Of a stretch of 64,000 nucleotides of DNA, positions 10,572 through 23,179 are shown piece after piece. The stretch is from Biscogniauxia marginata (Eukaryota; Ascomycota; Sordariomycetes; Xylariales; Xylariaceae): NCBI GenBank assembly GCA_022695795.1, contig MU404091.1:296838-360837 (forward strand), read 5' to 3'. The translations under genes were made by a program, and so were the position numbers. How positions within the stretch are numbered: position 1 is the first letter of the stretch; each line of letters opens with the position of its first letter. The notes below the pieces were generated by a model. That model was not told where the DNA came from and ran no database searches. It saw only the letters and a program-made list of their open reading frames with translations.

Positions 10572-13500
10572 TCATTCCCCATCACTCTGGACACCGCTTG
10601 CACTCCCGTTAGTTTGACCAGCACCATTAGTCACCAACTTTATCCTAGTAGCATTTGCGGACGGTTGAGGCGTCCCCGCACTCGTCGTGGGGGCAGCCGA
10701 ACTTTCTTTGCCAGAGGGATCCTCAAGATCAGCTAGTTCAGGATGCTCGCTGATCTCTTCCTGGGCCTTCTCGTTGAAAAATTTCTAAACGGGTTAGCTT
10801 ACTACCTGGAAATGCCCACGCACAGGGAAATAACATACCTCCATGACGATTGCATCTGAGTAAAGGAGACTGCCATCTTCATTGTAGGTTCGACAATTGC
10901 TGCACATCAAGGCAATATCCTTGCGCAAATCATTGATACTGTTGTACTCTTCCTTCTTGATCTTTGCCTGTATCTGGTTCATGCAGATCGGATTGTGGAT
11001 GAGCAGGTAGTAGTCACCATAATCGCGCTTGGATGGTAGCTTGATGAAAGGACCAATTATTAGCCGCTTGGTCGGCTCTTCATCGTCTTCATCATCGACC
11101 TGATCTTCAGGCGCAATATCGGCTTCCAGTGACATCAAGCCGTCGTAAAGATTACGCAAGCTCTTCTGAAGAACATGTCGTACTTCTGGGGCGAGACGCG
11201 GTTCAAGACTCCCGACCGGTGCTCTCGAACGTCCTTGGGGCCCACGTCGCTTCTTGGCAGGAGGTTCGCCGTCATCATCGTCAGCCTTGCGTTTGTCGTT
11301 CTTACTACCTGGCTTGCGACCGCGTTTCTTGGGCGGCGTCTCGACCTCCTCGGTGCTTGCACGGCTTGCGCTGGGCGAATTGGCACTCGAGGGGTTGATT
11401 GATAGTTTTTTTAGTCTATTCGCCTCCCGCTTGTCTTTCCTGGCTTGTTTCCGAGCAGCAGCAGCTTCTGGCGAATCATCGTCGTCATCCACTGCCATAA
11501 GCCATTGCTCCTCCGTAAGGCCATCGTCGTACTTGACGCGCGTACGTTCGCGAGCACCACGACCTAGGACCTCTTCTTGCTCTTCAGGGACTGGATTTCC
11601 ATCTAAAAGATAGATATCCGGAAGCTCGTTCTCAGCCATGAGCCGTGGGACGCGTTTAGCTCCTGGTACATTACCGTATGTGGGATCCCTTGACCTTTCC
11701 TCGTCAAGCTTCTGGAAGACAATGACTTCATCATCACTCCGGGCAAGAATCATGTTCAATTCTTCATCGTCCATTTCCTCTTGTTCGCCGGATTCTGCCA
11801 TATCTGCTGTCTCAAGCAGCGTCCGAAGCATAGCATCACGATCTGTCTCCGAGGACTTATTATCGAAACGGCCGGCTTGGATAACTTTTCCATCCATATC
11901 AAGCTTGAATCTAGCTCGCTCGAGAATCTTCTCCTCGACGGAGTTGGAACTAATAAGACGCAAGATACGCACTTCGTTCTTCTGTCCGATACGATGTGCT
12001 CGGTCTTGGGCTTGCAAATCTTGATGAGGATTCCAATCTGAATCGTAGATGATGACGGTATCAGCCGTTTGCAAATTCAGACCGAGACCACCCGCACGAG
12101 TAGAGAGCAAGAACATGAAGTAGGGCGAATCAGGAGCATTGAACTTCTTCAGAAGATCAGACCGGTCTTCCGACTTGGTCGTGCCGTCTAAACGCAAATA
12201 CTGCATTCCGCGGTACCGGAGGAAGTCTTCCATGATATCCATGATAGCAGTCATCTGGAAGAACATAAGCACACGATGGCCGGTTGCCCGATACTTGGGC
12301 AAAATTCGGTCTAGCAATTCGAACTTGCCGGCCGTACGCCAAAGGAGATCGTTACTGGTGTTCATAGGGTTCATTTGGTTTTCCACCTCGTCAAAGACGA
12401 AGGGATGGTTGCAGAGCTTTCGGAGTTGCATAATCATGTTGCTCAAGCCGCGAGCTCCCGTCTTGCCACCCTTTCCATCGCTAACAGCAATCTTCTGGTG
12501 AGTGACCATTTGCTTGTAGAGACGAGTCTGAAGGGCGGAGAATTTGCACTTGATGACCTTCTCTGTCTTGTCGGGGAGATCTTTTTCGACGTCCTTCTTG
12601 AGACGGCGAAGAAGGAAAGGTCGTAGCACCTTGTGTAGACGCCGAATAACAAGGATTTGTTCTTCTTCATTTAGCTCCATCTTGTCTTGCCCGCCGGTAT
12701 TTGCGAACGGGGTGTTGAACCACTCATCAAACGTCTTGACCGACTTGAAGATATTCGGAAGGACGAAGTTGAGCATCGCCCAGAGTTCTCCCAGGTTGTT
12801 TTGAAGAGGGGTACCGGTGAGAATGAGACGGAAACGAGTGCTATAATACTGGGAAATAGTGGCACTCAGTTTAGAATTGGTATTCTTCATACGGTGACCT
12901 TCATCGATGATCATGTGGAACCACTTGATCTTGCTTAGGATCGGGCGATCCTTGATGATGTATTCGTAGGTAGTGAGCAACACCTGGAAGCGACCTTGGC
13001 GGATCTTCTCCTGTTGCTGTTTTCGCGCATTAGGAGGTCCCTTGTAGACAACACGGGTGACAGACGGAGCCCACTTCTCGAATTCTAGGTTCCAGTTGGT
13101 CAGCGTGCTGAGGGGAACAATGACAAGGTACGGGCCCTGCTGCATCTTGCGTTCGATGAGGTACGTAATTAGACTGATGGTCTGAATCGTTTTACCGAGA
13201 CCCATTTCATCAGCTAGAATGCCGTTGAGGTTGTTGTTGTAGAGCGAGATCATCCACTGCAAGCCCTTAATCTGGTATTCTTTAAGAGAACCACCAACCA
13301 AGATGCCAGCTTGCTCTGTAACTTCCTCCTTGATGCGATGAGCCACGGCATAATAATCAATCTTACGCCCAGAATCTTCCTCCTCTTCTTCGCTCTCGCT
13401 TTCCTCTTCCGGAAATTCTCCGGTTTCGTCGCCGTAGCGCTCTTTAGCCTGTCTCTGCTGAGCTTTAACAGATGATGCGAGCTGATGCAAGAAGCCATCG

Positions 13501-14981
13501 GTCTGTTTGAGCAAGTGGGTGATGCGAGTATCTTTCGCCTGATCAAGCAACTTGAGGTAAGCCTCTTCATCATTAGCCTTGAGGGCCTGGAGACGTTGTT
13601 TGGCTGTACGCTCGATACGCTTCTGTTCTTCCTTCTCAATATTGAAGTGGTGTGCAAACATGGCCCTACCAATCTTTGACATCTTGTTTCTAGCTGCTGA
13701 TGCAGTGTTATGAATCTCAGATTTATGATGCTGGACTGACTGAAGGAAATCGATGTGCTTCTTCTTTTCGCGGTGCTCACGTGCATCACGCTGCTGCTTC
13801 TCGAGCTTCTCTGTGATACGAGCTTCCCGGACACTTTGCTTCTTCGTGCGACGATACTGGCTGCGGTTTGCGGTCATGGCTAGGTTGTCATAGTGCATCA
13901 TCTGGCGGCCGATCCTTTCACGCAATGCTCGCTGCTTGGCGTACAAACCAAGAGACTTCAACTCTATAATAGCCTTACGCTTCACAGTGTCATCGGGATC
14001 AAGAGTCTCTTTTGTGGTATCCCAGTGCGCGATGTTACCAGGTAACGCTTTCAGCTCGGCATACCTAGCCTTCATGCGGTTGAAGACGATGATTTCACGC
14101 TCATGTCTCAGCTGCTCGAAGTCAACCCCAGTAGGGAAGATGCTAGGAATGACAAGTCGCTGCTTCCTCTGTCCATGGTCATGGTAGCTGATATCCTTGC
14201 GGACAAGACCGCCTTCATATGGTGACTTTATCGTCTTGAAAGTACGACCTTTCGGGGCCGTCACAACTTCAGATTTTGTATTACCGTCAGGGGGAGCAGA
14301 ACCGGCTTTCACCGCGTCCGGGGCAGATGCTGTAGCAGTGCTACTGGCAGCCGCTGGGGGTTGTGTGGACTGCTCAGCAACTGCTTGTCTCCGTTGGCGC
14401 TGAGCACTCAACGCTTGTTGCATCTGATATGGCACACCAGTATTCTTACCAAGCAGCTTAAAGGCCTGTATCTGCTGCCTAAGCAGACTGAGCTGTTGTG
14501 GGGAAAAGTGTGCCGCGGGGGATGCGGTAGAAGGGGAAGAAGTGCTTGGTTGAGCAGCAGAGCCTGATGCAGAAGGCAAGGCAGAAGCACCTAGGGAAGT
14601 GGACGAAGGAGGTTGTGTGGTCTGCGAAGCATGTTGCTGTGATTGACCTGGTTGTGCTCCATTCACATTTCCATTGGGGGCATTGTGCTGAGGCTGTACC
14701 TGCTGGCGTTGACGTTGTTGCTCTTGGACCTTGAGTAGAAACTGACTAGTTTTCATAAACTCGGGGTCAGTCGGAGCAACGCCTTGTTGTTTCATTTTAT
14801 TGAATTTCTATGTGTTGTGATTAGCATTCACACAAGTATCCTTACTTGGCGGATACCACCAAGAGGTGAATCGGAGGGAACTACGAACCAGAAACATCTC
14901 TTGCACTTTCGCCTGGCTTATCGGCGGCATTGCCGTCGAGCTAGGATGCTGGACAGCAGGAGACTGCTGAACAGACGCCAT
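10572..14981 (-). CDS. STH1/SNF2: Snf2/Sth1-type SWI/SNF-RSC chromatin-remodelling ATPase
   Basis: The product is the catalytic motor of a SWI/SNF or RSC complex, which moves nucleosomes using ATP in the nucleus. I place three exons: 14889-14981 (MASVQQSP start), 10839-14807 and 10572-10784, giving about 1424 residues. Domains in order: a QLQ motif (HFSPQQLSLLRQQIQAF) near 131-150; an HSA-like basic helix near 360-430; the Snf2 helicase core with LADEMGLGKT at 562-571, IIDEGHR near 665 and LTGTPLQNN near 694; HELICc ending with QDRAHRIGQ near 965-973; an acidic SnAC-like stretch near 1045-1115; an AT-hook KKRGRKPG near 1191; and a bromodomain near 1238-1370 with CRTYNEDGS, whose Asn is the acetyl-lysine contact. 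The last intron (54 bp) interrupts the bromodomain, and exon 3 completes it with KFFNEKAQEE. The first intron uses an unusual GTTCGT donor. Whether it is the Snf2 or the Sth1/Snf21 orthologue needs a tree. Confidence 0.95.
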
Positions 14982-16444
14982 GTTGAACCACTGATCCAAG
15001 ATATTCCTATGCGGTTCCGGTCCCAACGAGATCTAGTTTCTCCTCGTCACTTTATGAATTGTTCATATCTAAAGCACAGCGATAGCGATGGTCGAGTGTC
15101 ACGTCGAGTCGCAGGCGATGGATGATTTGCGATTGTTAATGAGCGACTGGACGAAGAATGGATCGCGTGTAGAGTTCGCGATGCGGAAGGGCGAAGACGG
15201 GCGCGTCGCAAACCGAGGCTGAAAAGCCGTGGAGAAGGTATCGCGCCGGGCTTGTCTGGTTTGGGAACAAGAGGTTTGGCAGGGAAGGGCGTTGGTGGAT
15301 GCGGTGCAGGGTATTTCGTTCGCGGCCGTGGAACAGTCGCTGGATGCGAGGCTGTTCACCCGGGGAAGAAAAAAAAGTTGCAAGGTGCGACGTCGGCTTG
15401 GCGGGGACAGACGGTGGATGGTGGTGGTAAGCCCGGGCGTCTGGCTTCGCGGTCGGGGGACGTGTCTGTCTGTCAGCTTTCGGTCAAGTAGGGAAAATGG
15501 CGGTGGTTGGCGGAGGGCGCGTAAAAAGCCGGTGCGGAGGGGCGGAAGTCGGTAAGAAAATCGCGTTAAACAAAAGTTGCCGTTCACTTGGGATGGTTGT
15601 CGATGGTTTTAGAGGGGAGCGGGTGATGCGGCTCACTTTTTTTGATGCGCGATTGATGGCGTGGAAGGAGATGGTTTGATGAGAATGCGCACAAGGAAAC
15701 CATCCCCCCAAACGTCTCCATTTTGCCCGTGACCTGATCAAAGCACGCTAGTGAGCACAGCCGAGAAGCTCGGACCACCTACGGCAAAACCTTGAACCGG
15801 GCAGGTTTGATTGGTCCATTTCCATCGTTATCCGAACTTAGTACGGACGCATTGACCCAGTCAGAGTACCTATACGTAGGTAACTCATCACTGGCATTTA
15901 CTCAACACAAAGCTCAAGATGCTTACATGTAGCTAGGTATTTAGATTTATTGTTTTTTCTACCGGTCGAATTGCCCCTAAACTCCTTAGGAATGGGAAAC
16001 TACACCAATAACTACCTATGCAGTACTACATGTCCACAATATAACCAAGGCAGTTGTAATTTTGATATGCTTACGGATTATATATAAGGAGTACATCATA
16101 ATCTTTCATCATATCCATCCGTTGTTAGGAGCAGTCTCCCGGTGCACATGAAGTGCGCATCTTTACTTTGCTAAGGTTATGCCTTTCTTCGGCCCCGCTT
16201 AACCGTCCATGGGGCTTGCTAGGTTACCTTACCTTTCAAAACTATATCAGCTAGTGGATATATTATCCTTCTAGTCCTTCTAGTCCTTCTAGCTGCTAGA
16301 CAACTTCGTAGAGTCCATAGAACCCCTACGAGTATGCTAACTTTGACCGAACGGCGTTCTTCCATAGGTAAGTCACCACAACACATCTGTGCCTTAGAAT
16401 GCCTTCAAATTTTCTACCATCCCCTTTCGCTCTCTGGGCCAACC
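14982..16444. other. Promoter and 5' UTR of the Snf2-type gene; WDR70 3' flank
   Basis: A minus-strand frame at 15099-15587 is open for 162 codons, but it is low-complexity (Ser, Pro, Arg, Thr) and looks like leader or chance sequence. A 9-bp unit CCTTCTAGT is repeated about three times at 16267-16292. No other gene seen. Confidence 0.45.
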
Positions 16445-18190
16445 TCACCTCTTCACCCTCTTTTTATCCGGCTCGTCCTCTTCGTCGTCGCTTACATTAG
16501 CATACTGTGTGACTGGCTGGGTGCTCTTCCACGCGTTTGTGAACATGGGGTCCTTCTTTGCCACGTCCGCATACTTAAGCAGTGCTTCTCTGGGATCCTC
16601 ATGCAACATCTTACTCAGGGGGATGTTCTCGCTGATGTGCTTCTCGTCCGGCTGGCTGCGCATGAATGGGGTCTGTTGAGGCACATGTGGTCTTCTAGGG
16701 TCCTTGGACTTTCCCGACGCGGTAACGCCGGCTTTCCTAGAACCCGCGAGAGCGCCAGGCGTAATAATCGAGTCGCCCGATAGCCCAAGAGACAGGTCTG
16801 TTGTAAATTCCGGGTTATCGTCGACATGGCGTCGCTTCGGAGCGCGTGACATGACATCCACAGCACCTCTCGTCGATATTGTAGGGTTATACAGAATGTG
16901 AGTTTCTGCGTTTGCGGAACCGGTAATGATTTGATTGATCTTTGGGTGCCAGTCCACCGTGATCAGCGGCGATCCGGGAGTGATGGGTGTAGTGTATTCA
17001 GGGCGCAGATTGCCCGGATTCAATATGTGAAGGTGGCCGGTAGCCGACCCGGTGATGATGCTCGTCGAATTAGGCGCATACCTGATATTAGTCATTGGGT
17101 AATGGTCTGATGTGGAAGCATGTTCGACAGAAACAAGAGGCTCCTTGAATTTTCGGGTATCCCACAGCTTGATCAGATTATCGCCTCCCCTCGTTACTAC
17201 CATTCGCCCATCGGAGCTGACATCAATGCCTCCAGTCCAAGTATTCGGTTTATGAGCGTCCCTTATCTCTGCAGCGGGGCGCGAGAATGGTCCATTCCCA
17301 CTCCACATCACGAGGCTACCGTCAAGAGCCGCGGAGACGAGGACGTTGTTACCGCCTTGCGCGGGTGTTCCCCACGCGACGGCAGTCATTCGCGTCCTGC
17401 CGGCAGCACCCGCCGCTTTGGACTTGAAAACGAGGACCTCTTTTTGACAGCGCTTGTTGTTGATGTCCCATATTCGCAACGTACTGTCGGTTCCCGCTGT
17501 CACACACAAATTTTTGTCTGTGGGATGCCAGGTTCCCGTCGTGACCTCGGAAACGTGCCCTTTTGTGTTGTGCATATCCCTAAGGTACATATCACCCTTC
17601 ACAAACTCTGCAAGGATATCACCGTCTCGGGACATAATCTTAGCCTGAGGATGTGCTGATATACAGAGGAAAACACCCCCTGCCAGAGGGTTGAACTGTA
17701 CATGATTTACAGGGTGTGTTTCCGTACTTGCGGATGGCTTGCCTTCGAACGGATCTATGCTTTTGAAGGCGCGGATGGTGGTAGGAGTCATGGATGAAAA
17801 ATCGTGGAGCTTAATAGTGCAATCAATAGAGCCAGATATCAACCGGCTACCGGCGGGATCCAGCGATACCGAGGTGACGGCGCGGTCGTGAGTCTTGATG
17901 ACCATTTCGTGAGAAGTAGGATACTCGTCTTCATCTTCGTCATCGGAATCGGAATCAGAATCGGAGCCGTCCGAGCCGTCTGAGTTGTTGTCGCTATCGG
18001 TCGCGCCATTGGAATTCGAACTCGCCTTTTTGATCGGAAGCTGGTCGACAGGCCTCTTGCTTCGATCTATCTGCGTAGCGATGTCAGCCTCCTTGGATTT
18101 CTTGCCAAATGAGGCCGGCAGGAAAGTGCGCATAGGATCATCTTCGGCCAGGTCGGATCCTTGGACCTGGATGTCTTCGTCGTCACTCAT
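16445..18190 (-). CDS. wdr70: WD40-repeat protein, WDR70-like
   Basis: A single-exon protein of 581 residues. The acidic N-terminus (MSDDEDIQVQGSD, then DDPMRTFLPASFGKK) and an Asp/Ser/Glu-rich stretch near 70-90 precede a WD40 propeller. Propeller repeats visible by eye include DRAVTSVSLDPAGSRLISGS, LRIWDINNK, AALDGSLVMWSGNG, GDNLIKLWDTRKFKEP and IITGSATGHLHILN. The tail has a proline-rich segment PHVPQQTPFMRS, then KMLHEDPREALLKYADVAK, and ends in a basic KKRVKR that could serve in nuclear import. This layout matches WDR70 (gastrulation-defective 1 homologue), a nuclear protein reported to work with Cul4-Ddb1 ligase in histone H2B ubiquitination and DNA-break processing. That role is transferred by family, not shown here. 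The start ATG at 18190 faces the NIPA gene across about 660 bp. Confidence 0.88.
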   Translation of the reverse strand: MSDDEDIQVQGSDLAEDDPMRTFLPASFGKKSKEADIATQIDRSKRPVDQLPIKKASSNSNGATDSDNNSDGSDGSDSDSDSDDEDEDEYPTSHEMVIKTHDRAVTSVSLDPAGSRLISGSIDCTIKLHDFSSMTPTTIRAFKSIDPFEGKPSASTETHPVNHVQFNPLAGGVFLCISAHPQAKIMSRDGDILAEFVKGDMYLRDMHNTKGHVSEVTTGTWHPTDKNLCVTAGTDSTLRIWDINNKRCQKEVLVFKSKAAGAAGRTRMTAVAWGTPAQGGNNVLVSAALDGSLVMWSGNGPFSRPAAEIRDAHKPNTWTGGIDVSSDGRMVVTRGGDNLIKLWDTRKFKEPLVSVEHASTSDHYPMTNIRYAPNSTSIITGSATGHLHILNPGNLRPEYTTPITPGSPLITVDWHPKINQIITGSANAETHILYNPTISTRGAVDVMSRAPKRRHVDDNPEFTTDLSLGLSGDSIITPGALAGSRKAGVTASGKSKDPRRPHVPQQTPFMRSQPDEKHISENIPLSKMLHEDPREALLKYADVAKKDPMFTNAWKSTQPVTQYANVSDDEEDEPDKKRVKR

Positions 18191-18847
18191 AGCAGTCGGG
18201 GTCTGGTGCTGTTGGCTGATTGATTGTGGTTTGGGAGTAAGTGTTGTAGCGGTTGGCAGCGAGGCTGACAGGAATTACAAGCAGCCACCCAGAGTTAAGG
18301 GTTCCTAGGTGGTGTAATAGCTTGGATAGGTACCTAGCTGCCTACATAGCTAGGCACCTAGTAGACGGGTGTGGGGCTACTGTAGCACTAACTAACTGCA
18401 TAATGACGAATGGCATATCGGGCTTCGTTACTTTCCATCCGTATCCAATGCATGTATCCGGACACCCAAAGAACACATACATTATTACATGCGTACTTCG
18501 TACCTCCAGCGGACAGATAACGCCGGGGCTTGTACATCAGGTACGTGCTTGTGTACGACTCCGCAAAACATCTTCGTACGCTAATCCTCGTCAAGTCAGC
18601 GAGCCGCCCAAGCAATCCCATAATTCTTAGGTTAGCTTATTAGCCTTGAAATTACTGCTCTTCACAGCTTGGGTAGATATTTTCCAAAATACCGCGCTCC
18701 ACCTAAAGCTCGCTTGCGCGTCCTCCATTTTCGTACTCTCCGACGTGCTCATGATACCCGCCACGAATGAAGCCCAGCCAACCCACCAAGCTGCGAGCCG
18801 TGTCTACGGATGACCTATGGCCATAGTTGGCCCAACACGACTGTGAG
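18191..18847. promoter_or_regulatory. Bidirectional promoter region between WDR70 and NIPA genes
   Basis: The two start codons point away from each other across 657 bp, so both promoters must lie here. Near 18305-18365 there are several GGTACCTAG/CTAGGCACCTAG motifs, a pattern also scattered elsewhere in this window. No coding frame is supported. Confidence 0.55.
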
Positions 18848-21116
18848 ATGTATCTGCCTACGCCGACATCGCTATTAGGTCTCTCTTTACCGGGCGCGAC
18901 TCACCCGCGCGCAATGCCCGTCCTTCCCGCCAGCAGCGATAGAGGTACAAGTTGGGCTTGGATAGACGGCACAGGGACAGGGCCGGGGCCGGGGCCGGGG
19001 CCGGGGACTGGTGATGACGATGATGGCATAAACATTGGAAATTGGAGCTCGCTAATCGGGATCGTGACCGCCATCGTGGGGAACATACTGATTGCGCTCG
19101 CCCTCAATGTGCAACGATACTCACATATCCAGATACACCGGCGGCGAATCGAGGCGCGAGAACGGGCGAAAGAAGCCCTCAAAAGTGTACAGAACGGACA
19201 TCGCAACGGTTATGGGACCGCCGACAATCTCTCGGTTGATGCGCACGAGAACGGGGATGAGGAAATCGACGACCCCTTAGAAACACACCCCCTTGCCCAG
19301 TCCTATCAGTCCGGCGACTCGGACTGGTCGGGACGCTCGGGCGACGAACCCCAGGCCGGGTCCTCATACTTGAAATCACCATCTTGGTGGACCGGCCAGG
19401 TGTTGATGACTATCGGAGAGATGGGCAACTTCCTCGCCTATGGCTTTGCCCCGGCTTCCATCGTGTCGCCTCTAGGTGTTGTAGCTCTAATATCCAACTG
19501 TGTCATTGCGCCTATATTCTTTGGCGAGGTTTTTCGGAAGCGGGACTTCTGGGGCGTCGTCATAGCCGTTGCGGGAGCTGTTACCGTAGTTCTCAGCGCC
19601 AACCAGGAGGAGACCAAGTTAGACCCGCATGGAGTTTGGGACGCTATCACGACTTTGGAATTTGAAGTCTACATGGGTGTCACCATCTTCCTAATCATCG
19701 TTCTAATGTGGGCGAGCCCAAGATACGGCCACCGGACGATCTTGATAGATCTCGGTCTCGTCGGGCTATTCGGTATATATATACATCCCTTGTGATGACC
19801 ATCGACTGAGTCCTAACTGTTATACAGGTGGATATACGGCTTTGACCACCAAAGGTGTCTCCTCGATGCTTTCCTCGACCCTTTTCGGGGCTTTTGCCAC
19901 TCCTGTGACATATGGCCTTATCGTCGTCCTTCTCCTTACTGCCGTCATGCAGGTTCGATATGTGAACAAAGCGCTTCAACGATTCGACTCAACTCAAGTG
20001 ATACCTATCCAGTTTGTCCTATTCACTTTGTCAGTAATCATTGGAAGCGCTATCTTATACCGAGACTTCGAGCGGACAACGGCAGAGCAAGCCGCTAAGT
20101 TTGTGGGGGGTTGTCTCCTAACTTTCTTCGGTGTCTTCCTAATTACTAGCGGCCGACCGCGGCAAGACGATGAAGAGGATCAACTATCTGATGATGAAAA
20201 CGTTGAGACTATCGGCCTCCGATATCAAGAAGCCTCTGGCCCCCAAAATACTAACACAGAACAACCGAGACAGGCGCAGCTACAAACAAGCTCGGCAACA
20301 TCATCGAGAAGGTCTTCTCATGCATCGCGAACTAGTTTCCCACACGCGAGTGTCAAATCCTTGGTAGCTCGAAATGGTGATAATGGCCCTCCTTCCAGTC
20401 GCCGACCCGACGCCTCGGCTTCTAGGACGTCTCTTTCAACGCCGGTCGAGTCATCACCGCTCCTAGCAAATCCATGGAGGAACTCCGTAGAGGATCACTA
20501 TCCTCACCCAGGCCTTCCACCAACATTTTCAGCAGATAGTGTCGCTACAATTCATTCGATAACCTCCACCGCCGTATCCGAACCTACACAATCTTCCATG
20601 AGTGTTCCTCCACCAGGAGTTCCGCCACCATCCCCGGACCGACCAACAACACCACGCGCCTCCGTATCATTTCCCCGGCCGCTCGGCCACCACTACTCGA
20701 ATGCCTTTATCTCTCCATCCCCTCTATCCTCGACCGTCAGCGCCGTTGTTGCTGATGCCTTTCTCAAGGGCGAAGGAAGCCCAGTGGGACGAAGGAGATC
20801 CATAAAACGAATGAGAACTACACTCAGATCAAGCCTATTCGTCCCACAGGATGAAGACATAGTCAGCCCTTCAGTTGAGCCTCTGCTCAGACCCGGTGGT
20901 GACGAAGAGCAGGCTCTCGACCAGGACGGCGAGCAAGCAGGAGAGCAAAAGACTTTCAGGGGGCGAGCTCGCAGCCTCAGTAATACACTGGGAGAATTCT
21001 TCGGGCGGAAGAAGCGGAGAAGAGGGCTCTCGGATCCAGATCCGGAGACTGGTCAAGATTTAGGGGGTTATGCCAGTGACCCTTCGATTCTCGAACGACC
21101 TGACAACAGCAGTTGA
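18848..21116 (+). CDS. NIPA-type magnesium transporter (DUF803 family)
   Basis: The product is a multi-pass membrane protein of the NIPA/DMT superfamily, whose animal members transport Mg2+; localisation and ion in fungi are inferred. Two exons, 18848-19772 and 19828-21116, flank a 55-bp intron (GTATAT..ACAG, branch TCCTAAC), giving 737 residues. I start at the ATG reading MYLPTPTSLLG; an upstream in-frame TTG is unlikely. Transmembrane segments include SSLIGIVTAIVGNILIALAL near 67, GFAPASIVSPLGVVALISN, GVVIAVAGAVTVVLSA, VYMGVTIFLIIVLMW, GGYTALTTKGVSSMLSS spanning the splice, and KFVGGCLLTFFGVFLITSG. A hydrophilic insert (about 95-180) splits the first helix from the rest. A Ser/Pro-rich cytosolic tail of about 300 residues follows, longer than in animal NIPA proteins. 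A GGGGCC repeat near the start encodes Gly-Pro dipeptides. Confidence 0.88.
18980..19006 (+). repeat. GGGGCC hexanucleotide repeat inside the NIPA coding sequence
   Basis: Perfect GGGGCC units run from 18980 to 19006 (about 4.5 copies) and encode alternating Gly-Pro in the N-terminal region before the first membrane helix. Each unit is two codons, so gain or loss keeps the frame. Confidence 0.9.
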
Positions 21117-23179
21117 AGAGAGAGCATGTATGAATGAAAGGCGGAAGGTGGAAAGTTTGTGCTCATAAAATATTTCGAATACATACCCCCCATATTCTTG
21201 CGCGCAGAACATCCCATTGTCATATCGACTGCATTGGATAGGAGTTTGGTCACGCCCAGCAGCCTTTGAAACATGGGGTTTTTTTTTTCTTCGGTACAAC
21301 TACTCTCTGCACACCTACGCGCGCGCTCACGGATTATGGACCCAAATCCACTCACACAAGTCACTTGATCGGATGCTCGTCTTGTTTTCTAGGGAAAACA
21401 AGATGCTCACTAATTGATATCGGAGCTATATATAGATTTCTTATATATGTTAATGGAGACATATCCCTTGTCCTTTTAAGAAAGGGGTTCTTGCTTAGTT
21501 TGGCTTGTAAACCTGTTTCTTCTCCGAAAGCACCTGATAGCTCCCTAGTTTTGACGCGGTTACCTGATTTCCCAGTCCTCTTGCCATGGTATCCTAGCTG
21601 TATGGCTAGTGTGATGTGGCCATGTTGTTGTCTTCGTATTGCATCAATTATTGATACACTGGGCGCGTGTCCCCATTTTCGTAACCAGTATATTAGACCT
21701 CGTAATTCCCACGCCCTCTCTTCAACAATAACCTTTATGTCATTTTTATTTGAGCACGGTCCAATTTGGGAGCTCTGACGCCTTATTTAGGTAAGATACT
21801 AAAAAGACGTCCGGCCGGGCTGGGTCAAATATACCGCGGAATATCCAGGTCTGAATTAGTCGGTCGCTCTGCATGTAATTGTGTGCTTGATGATGTTTAT
21901 TCGGAATGACTACATGAGGACGGCAAATAAGTATTAATTATACTCAGAAGCTTTATATGGGAGATTTAAGAGTCCAAAATTTCCATTACATCTTCACCTT
22001 CGAGTTGACGCGCGATGATATATGGCAGGGAAATTCCCGTTTTGGTTTTGATTTGATTTTTGTTTCTCTCTAATACGCCCATAACCAATAGTCCCACCGT
22101 CTAAGCCCGCTGGGCGCCGGCTTAGCCGTGTAGGTTGGTAGGTAGGTAATATCGAAGTAATAATAATAAAAAGAGGATATCCTCAAAACACCGCAAAGAC
22201 CACCCGTCCCGAGACCAGAATTTCCTGCTCCCCGAAACGAGCCTCTATAATAACGACCCCGTGTCCTAATTGTATAATAGTAATAAAGTAAACGTAGATG
22301 AGGTAAGGTGTGGTAGGTAAGTAAGGCTGGTAAGTTAGGTAGGGTAGGTAGGTAGGTAGGTAGGTAGATAGGAAAAATAAACGCAGGCATGGCGGATGCG
22401 CTCGCTGGATAGTAAGGAAAAAGGTGGCCGGATACGACGTGTATTCTTCCCACACCGTATGCAACAACACGGAACCTTCTCTTGATCTTGTGTGTTCTTG
22501 CTTTCTTCTTCCACCTTTTCCTCTCGTATTCGTCATACAGTCATCGTTATCAAACAAGGGGAAACCAGGAGATGTAAAAGGAAATGCCGAAACGAGCAAT
22601 GTAGGGGATGCCATCCATCCGTGTAGTAACCGCGTCCAGAAACTTTTTTTTCGGTCCGACAAAAAAACAAACACCAATACCCATCCAGCCCATCCAGCTT
22701 TTAGTACTTGTTTGTTCCACCCAGTTCTGTCTTGTTTCTTTTATTTTGACTCAGTTGCCTGCCGCCAGGTCTTCTCTAGAATAAACAAACAAATAGATAA
22801 ATAATACAGGTAAAGCGACAGACGAGAAACGACAAATCTATAATAGCGCTCAAAAGATATTTTCGAAAATGACAGACTGAGAAAATAAAAGGTGGGAAAC
22901 CCCACCTCGAGCATGATAGATCTATGTTTGCGACGATAGAAATGACGATAATAGAAGGGAGCTCGAAATCCTGTCCTATGACACGCGAGGTCAAGTGGAA
23001 GGACGTGTATGCCCAGTCTCCCTAGGCTTCGAAAATTGTAAGCCGAGAAGACAAGGGAAAGTAGGCATGTATGTATGACAAGGATATTGATACACGGGGC
23101 ACGCTTTTAGACAGGCAACGGTCGTCGGATGCCATGACGAAAAAGAAAAAAGAGTCAAGACTGGCTGTCGTCAAACCCT
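21117..23179. other. Convergent intergenic region with microsatellite
   Basis: Between two genes that end facing each other. It holds a (GGTA)n microsatellite near 22343-22368 inside a longer GT/AG-rich stretch. No gene is recognisable; the short open frames here are of low complexity. Confidence 0.5.
22343..22368. repeat. (GGTA)n tetranucleotide microsatellite
   Basis: About six uninterrupted GGTA units lie within a wider degenerate GGTA/TAGG-rich tract from about 22300. Confidence 0.85.

Noticed and set aside
15099..15587. 162-codon minus-strand frame upstream of the Snf2-type gene
   Set aside because: Low-complexity Ser/Pro/Arg text in the expected leader region; no domain.
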